Assembly: GCA_031308135.1 (NCBI GenBank)
Contig: JAHLJT010003656.1
Coordinates: 49,522,421-49,586,420 of the forward strand
Direction: 5' to 3'
Source of the DNA: Acheta domesticus
Lineage: Eukaryota > Arthropoda > Insecta > Orthoptera > Gryllidae
DNA: 64,000 nucleotides
Position 1 is the stretch's first letter; every line of letters begins with the position of its first letter. Below are positions 33,201 to 43,202 of this stretch, piece by piece. Under the pieces are notes generated by a model, which was not told the DNA's origin, did no database searches, and worked only from the letters and a program-made list of their open reading frames with translations. A program made the translations under genes and the position numbers.

Positions 33201-33470
33201 TATGTTCGAATGCCATTTTTTTTTGCTCCACAAAACATACAAACATTTTCCATATGACCAATCTGAATATGTGAACTATGCAAATAATCAAATTGGGGGT
33301 CATAATGGAAAGTTGAGGTGCGTCCTAGGGAATCATTGAAATTGACTTCTCTCCTTGTAGTGTTGTCGTCTTCAGCAAGTCGCTCTTGCCTTTGTGTGGC
33401 CGATTCTGAATTTTATATTCTGCCCATCTTTTCGCACTTGTAGTATGTTTTGATAAATGCGTCTTCCGTT
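30262..33470 (-). pseudogene. Autonomous Helitron Rep/helicase, decayed
   Basis: Read right to left, this is the replication-initiator/helicase protein of an autonomous Helitron in pieces. The N-terminal part (33303-32908) has NGKVKLRPLVEPPDILKRLL and IYHRIGSLLP. A middle part (32690-32436) has HSRNGRLQRVSELLRPYDPL and EDGYSINIPQ. The Rep nuclease (32162-31683) has [13 protein letters not shown] and the HUH histidines in [11 protein letters not shown] (residue pair at about 31911-31919), and continues (31789-31385) with DNRWVVPHSP and the two catalytic tyrosines in KYITKY. A linker (31186-30683) follows. The PIF1-type helicase start (30609-30262) has Walker A APGGTGKR, with Arg replacing Thr. 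The helicase then breaks off after about 115 residues. At least four frame changes or stops separate the pieces. Rep residues are intact, but the protein cannot be made. Confidence 0.93.
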
Positions 33471-34119
33471 TCGCCATTGTTTTCAACAATTTAGAATTCA
33501 CAAATTTCTGTAAATAAGAGGTTATTTTGAAAATATACGATATCTACGTCATGTACATTGTACATTACCATACATTCTGTACTTTTTACTACCTCAACCT
33601 AACTCAACTACATTGTATATTATTGTACTTTTTACTCTCTCAACCTAACTCAACATTATACTGTACATTATTACTTAATACATGTACATGTACATTGACA
33701 TTTCTTACCACTGTTGTTACGGCTGTCTTTCAAACGATACACAAACGTTTTGAACTAACATTCACGGACATGTGTAAATAGCCGTATTCAAACCCCAGTG
33801 AATTTCATAATAATTCTGGCTGTTGATGAAATGAGCAATAGATTTCAGATATCCTCAATTTTCACGAAGACTGCGCCTCAGGTGGCGCAAAGTTAAACTA
33901 TTAACATTCATGCATTCTTGAATCTACGATGTAATGCTAGTCGAAAAATGTCCAGAAAAGTAATTATTTTGTGAATATGTTAAGGTTTATGGTTGTAAAT
34001 CATAGCCTATGTTACCTTTAAAGGAAGCTAGTATAAAAGTTTCATCAGTATTGGTTCAGTAGATTTAGAGATTATCGCGCTGTAAGTCAGTGCAGTTCTG
34101 TCTTTATATATTAGTATAG
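33471..34119 (-). mobile_element. 5' region of the minus-strand Helitron
   Basis: Non-coding sequence upstream of the Rep start. Its outer end on the minus strand reads TATACTAATATATAAAG (complement of about 34101-34118), close to the usual insect Helitron 5' terminus, followed by a CTACTGAACC..TGATGAAAC stretch typical of these ends. A two-unit AT-rich repeat (CTCAACCTAACTCAAC near 33591 and 33639) lies inside. With the CTAGT at 29370 the element would span about 4.75 kb. Confidence 0.65.
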
Positions 34120-34971
34120 TCTCTATATATAAAATTCTCGTGTCACAGTTTTAGTTACCATACTCCTCCGAAACAGCTCGACCGATTTTGATGAAATTTT
34201 ATATGTATAGTCAGTGGGTCTGAGAATAGGTTATTATCTATTTTTCTACCCCTTAGGGATAAGAGTGGTCCACCCCATTTTTTTTAATTTTTCGGACTAA
34301 ACTTTTTAGGCAACCCGCCACACACGGTACGTATTTCACACGGCGTTATTTCACCCACTATATGGTGTTTCTCCATAATACGCACGTGCTCAGCAAGGTG
34401 CAAAATCTGCTATTAAATATGAATAACACGGAGAGAGATGGTGAAAGAGTGAGAGGCGGTGAAAGGGAGAGAGACGGTAAAAGGGAGTGAGACGGTGAAA
34501 TAGAGAGAGACGGTGAAAGAGAGAGACGGAGAAAGTGAGAGACGGAGAAAGAGAGAAGGGGAAAGAGAGAGAGACGGGGAAAGAGAGAGAGACGGGGAAA
34601 GAGAGAGAGACGGGGAAAGAGAGAGAGACGGGGAAAGAGAGAGAGACGGTGAAAGAGAGAGAGACGGTGAAAGAGAGAGAGACGGTGAAAGAGAGAGAGA
34701 CGGTGAAAGAGAGAGAGACGGTGAAAGAGAGAGAGACGGTGAAAGAGAGAGAGACGGTGAAAGACAGAGACGAAGAAAGAGACGCGGAGAAAGAGAGAGA
34801 CGGAGAAAGAGAGAGAGAGACGGAGAAAGAGAGGGAGAGACGGAGAAAGAGAGGGAGACGGAGAAAGAGAGAGAGAGAAAGAGAGACAGAGAGAGAGAGA
34901 GACGGACAAAGAGAAAAAGAGACGGGGAAAGAGAGATAGAAGCAGAACAACGTCTGCCGGGCTCAGCTAGA
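34120..34971 (+). mobile_element. Non-autonomous Helitron with GA-rich interior
   Basis: The 5' end TCTCTATATATAAAATTCTCG at 34120 is typical of insect Helitrons and is followed by the CTCGACCGATTTTGATGAAA segment. The 3' end has a hairpin (GCAGA-ACAACG-TCTGC, 34942-34957) and then CTAGA at 34967-34971, one base off CTAGT. The element carries no gene. Its interior is an 18-bp GA-rich minisatellite. Confidence 0.82.
34425..34940 (+). repeat. GA-rich minisatellite, 18-bp unit
   Basis: Tandem copies of GAGAGAGACGGTGAAAGA or its GGGG variant, best conserved from about 34560 to 34770 and degenerate outside. Eighteen is a multiple of three, so long frames appear in several phases (for example repeats of RDGERE). 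These frames are artefacts. Confidence 0.92.
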
Positions 34972-34974
34972 AAA

Positions 34975-36480
34975 ATGTTTGTCTCCGCGATATATTGTTA
35001 CGTTAGGTTTGAGGAGATTTAAGCATATTAGAGACAAATAAATCATTAATTCTATAATTAGCAGGAAAAAGGACAGCAATTACTATTTCACTACAGGTAG
35101 ATATGACATTGGGACTAGGAACTTTGTTTTAATAATTTGTTGTTTGTTGCTGCGAAATGTTAAATTAGCCTTAATTAATTTTTAGTTAGCCGAGGGAAGT
35201 TGATATTAAATTCTCGAATGTACAAAATGGGGAAGAGATTCATTGTTGAACAGTTAAAAATGTGTACATGTATTTTATAACAATTTTTTAAATGATTGTT
35301 CTTTAGAGATTTATTTATTATCGTTAATTATTTTCCCCTGCCATCTTTTAATATATAGATTTTCGTTTTTACTGCCATTTAGTGCAACAATAGGTAAAGA
35401 AAACCCTGATTGATTTACACGATGTAATGATCTAATTATCACTTGATCAGTATCCCTGCAAGGCGTCTACCGGCGTCATTTCTGACCAGTGTTGCCAGAT
35501 GTACCGCATTTCCGCATTTTATACCGAATTATTATCATCTAATCCTTATTAAGCGATGAGGATGTCAAAAAAAGCTGCATTTCCATGATAGTGGATTAAA
35601 ATCCATTTTTTTCATTTCCTCAGTTATTACAACGATCGTTAGATGTCCCGCTAACTATAGCTGACAAAGTTTGAATGTTCAAAATGATGTCTCTCTCTAT
35701 TCCATTAAAGTAGAAAGCAATAAAACACCAATCATCTATCAATCATTACGGCTTTATCCAATTGCCGTATTCGAAAACTGATGACCAAGCTCCAAGGTAT
35801 AGTCGTGAACCCCATCCTTTATAGTCTTACTGTTAGAGATTCAGAGGACAAATAGGTGACATGTTGGTTAGTCGTTTTCGAATACGCCAAATAAGAATAC
35901 GAAACGTCGTTCGGATTCTTACTACGTTTATTCAAGCCGGAGAAATGATGCACTTCACGGGATATTGAATTTAAAAATGTTGAAATTACGTTACTTGGCT
36001 TCATATTAAACTGAGATTAAAAATAAATTGAAAGTACATTTATAACAAAAATACTGATATTTCATATTTTTAATTTCTTGGGTGAATCGAGAACATTATA
36101 TATAGTGAGAACAAACATAGAACATATTTAGTGAGACAATGTCGCATTTATTTAATTAATAAAACGGAATTCTATGTCGATATAGGAATTATTGATGTTT
36201 TTCCCTATTTTTAAATTATATTATACGTAGTAAATCCGCGTTCATTAGAAGAAATCCGCATTTTCGAACTTAAAACTTCGCAATCGGAAGTTTCACATCT
36301 GGCAACATTGCTTCTGACCCAATACGCAGCACGGAGTAGGGATGAGATCTCTCACACAATAAGCCGTTTCTCACTCACTACAGTTTTCGGCCATTATTTT
36401 TATTGTTTGGGCGTCAATCGTAATAGTGACATTTTCAATTATAATTTTTCTATTTCGGTGTAATTTTTAGATAATTTATG
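34975..36480. other. AT-rich, nothing recognised
   Basis: About 1.5 kb with no transposon terminus or coding frame that I can support. Phrases such as GTTGCCAGATGTACCGCATTTCCGC (35490) and CATCTGGCAACATTGC (36295) hint at a further decayed hAT-like pair, but I could not define ends. Confidence 0.35.
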
Positions 36481-36489
36481 ATTAATTTG

Positions 36490-36850
36490 CTTGCTAACCT
36501 GAGGGACCCGGGTTCAAATCCAAGCATGGCTGCGGATTTTTATCCGATGATGTCCTATTCAGGACGATCCTTATGTTCACTCAGCCTTCTTTCCAAATGA
36601 TTACAATAATTACTTACTGGCTTAATTAACAGTAAATATTGGGTAAAAAGATGTCCGGTTGAAGCATGATGCTCGCCTCACCATCTTCACCCCACTTCCC
36701 GACGCACGACCATCTAAGAGAAATCCATTACATTCTTCTGTAAGAAGGGCCTTGGAAGTGGGGATAAACCGGAGAAAATGGCTGAAAGAGGAGTCCTAAC
36801 CTCCTCTAACCTTAAGCAGGATAATCCTGCAGCACTCTAAGTGTAAAGGG
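36490..36850 (+). mobile_element. tRNA-derived SINE, 5' end incomplete
   Basis: GGGTTCAAATCC at about 36512-36523 matches an RNA polymerase III B box, preceded by TGCTTGCTAACCTGAGGGACCC as in insect tRNA-type SINEs. The A box is not visible and the head appears truncated. The body continues to about 36850 with no frame. Confidence 0.6.
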
Positions 36851-36867
36851 TAGAAAAAGATTAATTT

Positions 36868-37216
36868 GCAGGGCAGTAATGAAAAACGTTATGAAAAACG
36901 TTGTCGAAGCCATCATTTTAAATGGCAAATTTCGAGATGATAATTTATTACTGCCAAGGATCCCTATTATACCCACAGATGTGCCAATTTAATTTAAACG
37001 TCTTCAATTTCCGTTGAGATTGGAATTTGCAACACTGTCAATAAGTCTCAAGGCCAAACGATGTCTGTTTGTGGCTTAGATTTGAGCGCACTATATTTTT
37101 CACACGGTCAATTATATGTGGCATGCTCTCGAGTGGGCAAACCATCCAGTTTATTTGTGTTAGCTAGAGATGGGATAACAATAAATATTGTACACTCTAT
37201 TGCGTTGAAGGATTGA
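36868..37216 (+). pseudogene. Helitron helicase, C-terminal fragment
   Basis: Plus-strand codons match the end of Helitron PIF1-type helicases: VVEAIILNGKF, LLPRIPIIPTD, FKRLQFPLRL, then after a frameshift near 37035 NKSQGQTMSV, FSHGQLYVACSRVGKP and LFVLARDG, to a TGA at 37214-37216. The Walker and Rep parts are absent. It lies about 450 bp upstream of a canonical Helitron 3' end in the same orientation (37692-37696). It is therefore the 3' part of a second autonomous-type Helitron, opposite in strand to the one at 30262-33470. Confidence 0.88.
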
Positions 37217-37666
37217 TATATTTAGTAGAGTTATTATAATTTGCGATGTATATTATTTTGAAAAGTAAATTACAATAAATTAAAAATATAAATAAAAAAG
37301 CACCCAATTTACACAATTCGATCGCTTTTTTATTTCTCACTTAATTTTTGTGTCTGAGCAAATACATTAATTTCTTTTGTAAATAATAAACAATTTCTAT
37401 GTTTTTTGGAGTGTTTCTATGCTTCTATAATGCAAATCTTTGCCTAGAAATCAATTTTTGCAAACCAACTTTTGAGTGCTTATTGCGGCTAAACCATTCG
37501 TAATATCCACGTAGTGTATTAGACAAAATATGCTTAGAATTGTCTTAAGAGCTTATTTTCGAAGTTTCCACGTTTCCTCCCCGGACATCCTTTATACCAC
37601 ATTCTCAAACACTGACAATATGTTAGTAATTTTTTATTCTAAAATAATCCTAGGAATAATTTATCT

Positions 37667-37695
37667 GGCAAAACAACGTTTGCCGGGTCAGCTAG

Positions 37696-37696
<1 letters not shown>
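37667..37696 (+). mobile_element. Helitron 3' terminus (hairpin plus CTAGT)
   Basis: The hairpin GGCAAA-ACAACG-TTTGCC at 37667-37684 is followed by GGGTCAG and CTAGT at 37692-37696, the textbook Helitron 3' end. It closes the element that carries the helicase tail. A (TA)n tract follows directly. Confidence 0.9.

Positions 37697-37758
<62 letters not shown>
37697..37758. repeat. (TA)n microsatellite
   Basis: About 30 TA units between two Helitron copies. Confidence 0.92.
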
Positions 37759-37761
<3 letters not shown>

Positions 37762-38216
37762 GATCGGGAAACTTCGACCCCGTTTGACTGATCTTCATGA
37801 AAATTAGTACATTTTCGTGTTTTTTCATGGAGAAAGTTTTATGCTGTACATTTTGTTGTAACTCCACTAGATGGTGCCGCAGCTCACGGAGCAGCACCAT
37901 CTTGGGGGAGAGGCTGAAGATGCAGCACCGTTTAGTGGCTACAGCTGCAGCTTCAGTTAAAAGCACCGGTGCTTCATAGTTGCTGGGCATTGCCGTATGA
38001 CTGTGGGTGAGGCCGAGGGACAGGACGGGCAGAGTGCGCTAGAGCGAGACAGAGAGACAGGGAGACGGGCAGAGAGACAGATATAGCCGTAGAGAGAGAG
38101 ACAGAGAAAATTAGAAATAAGGAAATTGACAGAGAGGAAGCCAGGTAGGGAGAGAGAGAGGGAGAGAGAGAGGGAGAGAGAGAGAGAGATCAGGACGTCT
38201 GCCGAATTCTGCTAGT
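37759..38216 (+). mobile_element. Second non-autonomous Helitron
   Basis: Starts near TCGAGATCGGG after the TA run, followed by CTTCGACCCCGTTTGACTG and TTCATGAAAA, as in Helitron 5' regions. It ends with ACGTCTGCCGAATTCTG and CTAGT at 38212-38216. The interior has GAGAGACAG-type repeats, as in the 34120 copy. The terminal hairpin is degenerate. Confidence 0.65.
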
Positions 38217-38219
38217 AAT

Positions 38220-39360
38220 TTTTAAACTTTGTTATTTTAAACTAAAATTCCTTGTTTTTATTGATCTTGTGAGGACATTTTAATTGATTCATTTATATAC
38301 CGGCGATTGTCTTCGTCTAAAGCCACCATAATAGTGATTACTTTTAATGTGTGTAAAGTATGCTAAAAGATTAATTTTCAGCACTAGTGCTAATAGTTCA
38401 GTCGGCAGGTACTGAGAAAGGTGGTTACTTAGGAAGACGTCACACAAACTTCTTTGGATAATTTGTGTATACACAGGCACTAGTAAAAAAAACAAATGTT
38501 CGCCCTCCCAGATTCTGAGCTAATTCCGGAGGCCCGAAAAAATTAGTATTTTCGGACTTCTGTCGCTTTTTTTCTTCTCTACAACGCTTTAACCATACGT
38601 TCTGTAAAAATGATTCAAATAAAGTTTAAAGAGGATGATATCCTACATATTTTGTATAAAACGTTTTTTTTTCGAAACCAATTATCAAGGAAGCTACTGT
38701 GTTTCCAATGAAACACTATTTTTCCGTCTCTCCAGTGTGTGGGCAAAAATACACAAGTTTGTGACATTATAATCAATCTGTAATAAATATAAATAGTTTT
38801 GCATGAAATAATATTATTTATCTCGCTTTCAGTGTAAATATTGTTACGGCTTGTAAATAAACAACATGGCACCAGGGGGCATCAAAGTGAACTCATTTGG
38901 TATGATCACTTAACCATAATGGGTGAAGAATGATGGCCTCTAAAGCATTGGAATTGGAAATCAACATCACACAGAAGACGAAGAAGAACCAGAAGTACAT
39001 GGAAGGAAGGAGTGGAGAAAGCGATGCCCAGAAGTGGATTAACTACAGAAGACTGCAGCGACAGACTCAAATGCAAACTGAGACGCCTAATAGAGTAAAA
39101 TGCAGTAGTACTGTATGCGCACTTTTTCTTGAGCTCCGGAATACCTACCCTCCTTCCTTTACCAACATTCGTTGAATTAAGAATAAATGATACCAACGAG
39201 CGTTTTAGACAAAATTTGATAACCATAAATGTTGGCTCCCGCGTAATAGAATCTATTTTGCACTGAAAAAACGATCTACAAATTCGATGTAAAAGTCCTC
39301 TTGTCAAAATAACCAAACCTTCCCCACTCCTCTCGCAACTAGCGAATCGAGATCTCAAGA
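38220..39360. other. No gene recognised
   Basis: AT-rich to mixed DNA. The frame at 38933-39175 (81 codons, rich in Gln/Lys/Thr) is not repetitive but matches nothing I know. Confidence 0.35.
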
Positions 39361-39399
39361 AAAACGTGCGTGCATAATACTACTAAGTCCACCGAGATG

Positions 39400-39700
39400 G
39401 AAAGTCTTCCACTCCAGGCGCCGGGTGTGGAGTGCGGTGGACGTGCAGCGGCCTCGGGCCCTCACCTGTGCCGCGTGCCCGTGTCCCGCTCCCGCAACCG
39501 GCGCGGCGCCTGTCGCCTGCACCACCACGACCGCGCCCGCAGGCGCCACGCCCCCGCCCCCCGCCTGCCCGGCCTCTGAACACCACTCCACGCCACGCCA
39601 CTCTACCCTGCCGCATACGCCCGCCCGCTCGCAGCGCCTGCGACCGCCAATGCGGCCACGTCGGTGGCACCCCGCCACGACCCCAACTCGCCCCGCCCTG
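39400..39700. promoter_or_regulatory. CpG-rich block 1
   Basis: Very CpG-dense unique DNA. On the minus strand GGCACAG|GTGAGG at 39466 reads as a splice donor. The frame before it (APAGAVVVVQ..GHGHAAQ) is open, but composition alone could explain it. A second CpG block lies at 40430-40650, with a pyrimidine tract between. Promoter or exon status is unproven. Confidence 0.3.
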
Positions 39701-40430
39701 CTCTTACTCGTTCCTCATCTCCGCCTCTCACTTCCATCCCATTGTCACCTTTTCCCTCTCCTCCTCCTCCTCTTCCTCCTCCCCCTGTCTCCTTGTGCAC
39801 CCACTCCTTTCCCTCTTTCATCATTATCAACGCATCTTCTTCCTTCCCCATTTTCTCCTTTTCCCTCTCGTCCTCCCCTTCCTCCTCCGCCCTCATCGCC
39901 TCCTTCTGCCGGATCTTCCCGTGTTTATTCGTCACCGCACCTTACTTACTTCCCATTTTCTCCTTTTTCCTCTCCTCCTCTTACTTTTCCGCCGCCGTCG
40001 TCTCCTTCTGCCCGATCGTTCCTTGTTTATGCGTCACCGCCTCTTCCTCGTTCGCTACTTCTCCTTTTCGCTCTCTCCTCTCTGTTTTTGTCCTTCGTCG
40101 CACCGTTGCCTTCTTCCGCACCATCTGCGCCCTCTCTTCCTTTAACAGTACCTCTTCCTCCTTCCCTATTTTTTTCCTGTTCTGTCTCTTCCTCTCGACC
40201 GCCGCCGTCTCCTTCTGCACCCACTCCTTTTCCTCTTATATCATCATTGCATCTTCCTCCTTCCCCATTTTCTCCTTTTCCCTTCCTCCTCCTCCTCTTT
40301 CTCCTCCGTCGCCTTCGCCTCCTTCCGCCCGATCTTCCTCTTGTTTTTCCTTCATCACCTCTTCCTCCTTCCCTACTTCTCCTTTTCCCTCCCTCCTCCC
40401 TGTGTTTCTACTCCTCCTGCTCCAGTGCCA
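39700..40430. repeat. Pyrimidine-rich tract
   Basis: About 730 bp of CTCCTCCTCTTCC-type sequence with diverged reiterations (for example TTCCCCATTTTCTCCTTTTCC at several places). The 408-codon plus frame and its companions are Ser/Pro/Leu/Phe-rich by composition. Confidence 0.85.
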
Positions 40431-40650
40431 TGCGTCGCCTCGTCTGCTTCGGCCTGCTCGTTGACCTCCAGCGCCGGCGCCGGTCTCGTGGCCACAGCGC
40501 ACGGCACAGCGGCAGGCGGCGCCGCAACAGTGGTGGCGCTACGCGGGGCCGCGCCGCAGACGCCGCGGGCACAGCACGTGCCGCAGCCACGGCAGATCAA
40601 CGCTTTCCCTCCCGGCCGGCAACTCACAAAGCAACCCACCCTCTCCCTTA
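40430..40650. promoter_or_regulatory. CpG-rich block 2
   Basis: CpG-dense unique DNA, similar in character to 39400-39700. Both strands stay open, so frames are uninformative. Confidence 0.3.
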
Positions 40651-40739
40651 GTTTCGCAGGTGAACGGTCGACGGGGATGCCAGATATTACACACGATGTT
40701 AGAAGAAAACAGTGCGTGGCATTTAATTGCAGATGTGTT

Positions 40740-41100
40740 GTAATATACTAAAACCTCTCCGCTCCTCCCCAGTTTAATTTATCTTCCACTGCGCTCCTCG
40801 CCTCCCCGCTCCACTCCTTTCCGCTCTTCTCTTCGCTCCCGCTCTGATTCTCCCCGCTCCGCTCGTCCGCGCTCCTATCCAGTCGCTTCCCCCACCACTC
40901 GTCCTCCGGCCGTCCCGTGTGTGAGCTAACGCTTGCCGCGGGCGCTGTCAGGGCCTCGAGGGGTGCATCACTAATGCACGAGGACATCGCGGCGGCGGCC
41001 ACGCCCATTGCCCGTCGCCCATCGCCCATCGCACCGCGCCTACACCGCACGCCACGCGGCCACTCTCGGTCGCCCTCTCGGCTCCTCTGGGATACGTCTT
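40740..41100. other. CT-rich and CpG-rich DNA
   Basis: CCGCTCC/CTCCCCGCTCC-type words that resemble the complement of the 98-bp minisatellite family at 9748-10235, then unique CpG-rich sequence. No gene supported. Confidence 0.4.
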
Positions 41101-41192
41101 ACTCTACATTGCGCTCCGGCTCATTCTGCTTCGCGATCTTCGAATACAGTGTTATCAAGCTCGATGCCACTGGTAAATAAGAAATAGTTATC

Positions 41193-41471
41193 TTGATGAA
41201 TACAAATTTTTACTTGTGTAGAGAACCTAAACGCCGAGCAATCACGGCTACATTCCATTTACACATTTCGTACATGCCACAAAATTTCTCGCCAGTCGCT
41301 ACCCCGTCATTTAGTAAAAGGGTCGAGCACGAGCTGTTAGAAAAGGCATTGGAGCATGAGCGGGCGAAGCTGAAGGGTAATCTGAGAGCCATAGAATACA
41401 AAAATTATTTTTCAACAAAATCTGTTGTCACAGGTTCCATTTTTTCAATATTTGTTTCATTGAATCGTTAA
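41193..41471 (+). other. Unassigned 92-codon open frame
   Basis: A frame from ATG 41193 to TAA 41469-41471 with a helix-like stretch (RVEHELLEKALEHERAKLKG) that has roughly heptad-spaced leucines. It lies directly left of a tandem repeat. No family recognised, and no splice or promoter signal supports it. Confidence 0.15.
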
Positions 41472-41520
41472 AGAAAATTAAATATTTTCGACTCCTTTTC
41501 CTCCGATTTCGCGCGAGGGA

Positions 41521-42021
41521 ATTGGCGGGCCCGTAGCTGAGCGGGTAGCCTGCCAGCCGCAATAGACACCGGCTGGCTCTGCCGCGCATGCGCATAAGAG
41601 GGCGCGCGCCATCTTCTCTGTCGCACTCACTGGGCCTTAGACAGGGAATTAGTAGGGCCCGTAGCTGAGCGGGGAGCCTGCCACCCGCAATAGACACCGG
41701 CTGGATCTGCCGCGCATGCGCACAAGAGGGCGCGCGCCATCTTCTCTCTCGCATTCACTGTGCCTTGGACAGGGAATTAGTAGGGCCCGTAGGAGTCTGC
41801 CAGCTGCAATAGACACCGGCTGGCTCTGCCGCGCATGCGCACAAGAGGGCGCGCGCCCTCTCCTTCTCTCTCGTACTCACTAGGCCTTAGACAGGGAATT
41901 AGTAAGGCCCGTAGCTGAGCGGAGAGCCTGCCAGCCGCAATAGTCACCGGCTGGCTCTGCCGCGCATGCGCACAAGAAGGCGCCCGCCATCTCCTTCTCT
42001 CTCGCACTCACTGGGCCGAGA
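41521..42021. repeat. Four-unit tandem repeat with NRF-1-like palindromes
   Basis: Units start near 41521, 41648, 41776 and 41898 (about 119-131 bp each, unit 3 shortened). Each has GGCCCGTAGCTGAGCGG (shortened in unit 3), which resembles a tRNA A-box region, a CACCGGCTGGCTCTGCC block, and the perfect palindrome GCGCATGCGC (41584, 41712, 41831, 41962), then GAGGGCGCGCGCC and a CACTCACTGGGCCTTAGAC end. GCGCATGCGC is the core of the NRF-1/erect wing site. No complete B box is visible. Confidence 0.92.
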
Positions 42022-42032
42022 GCCTAAGGCAG

Positions 42033-42265
42033 CGTTGTCAAGGTCGATGTCATGAGCGGGAGTCCGTGTCACGAGTGCCATATCGAAATCGCCTCTCCAC
42101 GCATAACCCCACCGCAAGAGACAACGCCATCACTATTGTACACGGCGGGGGTTTCCTCTCTTGACTGTAGTGGCGCAGAGAAGCTCGTGGCGTGGCGTGG
42201 CATGGTGTGGTGCCGCGAGGCGTGCTATTGCCACCATTATTACACCTTCATACCACTATTTTAAT
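42033..42265. repeat. Dispersed repeat family C, copy 2
   Basis: Matches 10893-11115: TTGTCAAGGTCGATG, GAGACAACGCCATC, GGCGCAGAGAAGCTCGTGGC, and a shared right part with TTACACCTTCATACCACT. It abuts the NRF-1-like tandem repeat. Confidence 0.8.
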
Positions 42266-42269
42266 ACAC

Positions 42270-43200
42270 ATTTTAAAGACCCTTTCGAACAGTATTTTGT
42301 AATTATTTGAGCCTGAATTTACACGGAGTTTGGATAATTAGGCTATAAATCAGTACTTCAAAGACTGCAAAGGACATAACCGCAGAATTTCAAAATATTT
42401 TCGAATTGTTACTTAAATAATGATTACAAGAACGTTACTTTCATACACCAGATACTTTATGATTTGCCAGACGAATGTTCAGACGGCCATAGAATGCTTT
42501 GATACGTTCTCCTATTACAATTTACTTCAAGTATGTTTGACTCAAACGGCCAAACCATTTGTTCAGACAGTGTTCCTTACGACAAATATTCCTACGCCAT
42601 CAAGTAGGTCGGCCTCTGATCTCACGTTGTAGTGGGAGCATCGCTAGCTCCTAAACACTACACTTACCAGACTAACGGCCGCAGCATTTTACACAAACTA
42701 ACTGATACGAACTCAAAGCAACAAATATACGATTTGTTGACAATTTGTAGCAATATGAGAGTACCTATTCGTTAATTCGCTTACAATGTAGTCATAAATT
42801 GGAATGAAATTGTAGTTGGCAATAGGATGGCAATAGAAACGAAACAATACGAAATTATTATTTCGTTATCCGTTCCTGTACATAAACCGTTCCGTTATCC
42901 GTTTCCGCACATAAACTATAGTAACGAAACTAATTTCTCAAGCACAACGACGAAATCTATAGAATTAAAACAAAAATATCTGAAAATAGAAATTTACTTT
43001 GACCGGGAATTTAGCATTGTTGCAAGAACAATAGTATGTTGTTGTGGATATCTAGTCTATATTCAGGAGTATTATTCAATAGTCAATCTCACTATTTACA
43101 TTCCAAAACGTCACGAAAAGAAAAATTTCGCTGAAAGTGATAGATTTTTTCACATTATTCATGTGTGTTCAAGTGTAAATTTTATATCCACAATTTACTG
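42270..43200. other. AT-rich, nothing recognised
   Basis: No transposon end or domain. The 144-codon frame at 42827-43261 is Ile/Tyr-rich and its tail overlaps the end of the pogo-like element. Confidence 0.4.
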
Positions 43201-43202
43201 TA

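Noticed and set aside
34358..35022. Frames of 134-186 codons over the GA-rich tract
   Set aside because: Product of an 18-bp repeat inside a Helitron; no domain and no coding signal beyond the repeat.
35485..36310. Possible hAT element between GTTGCCAGATGT and ACATCTGGCAAC
   Set aside because: The words are inverted and suggestive, but the CAGGG starts and an 8-bp duplication could not be found, so ends are undefined.
37797..37990. Minus-strand frame ending in an Ile/Tyr repeat
   Set aside because: Its tail is the translated (TA)n tract and the rest lies inside a non-autonomous Helitron.
39425..40651. A 408-codon plus-strand frame
   Set aside because: Most of it is a pyrimidine tract giving Ser/Pro/Leu/Phe; other frames on both strands are open too, so it carries no information.
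41521..42021. CRISPR-like array
   Set aside because: Units are adjacent tandem copies with no unique spacers, in eukaryotic-type DNA.
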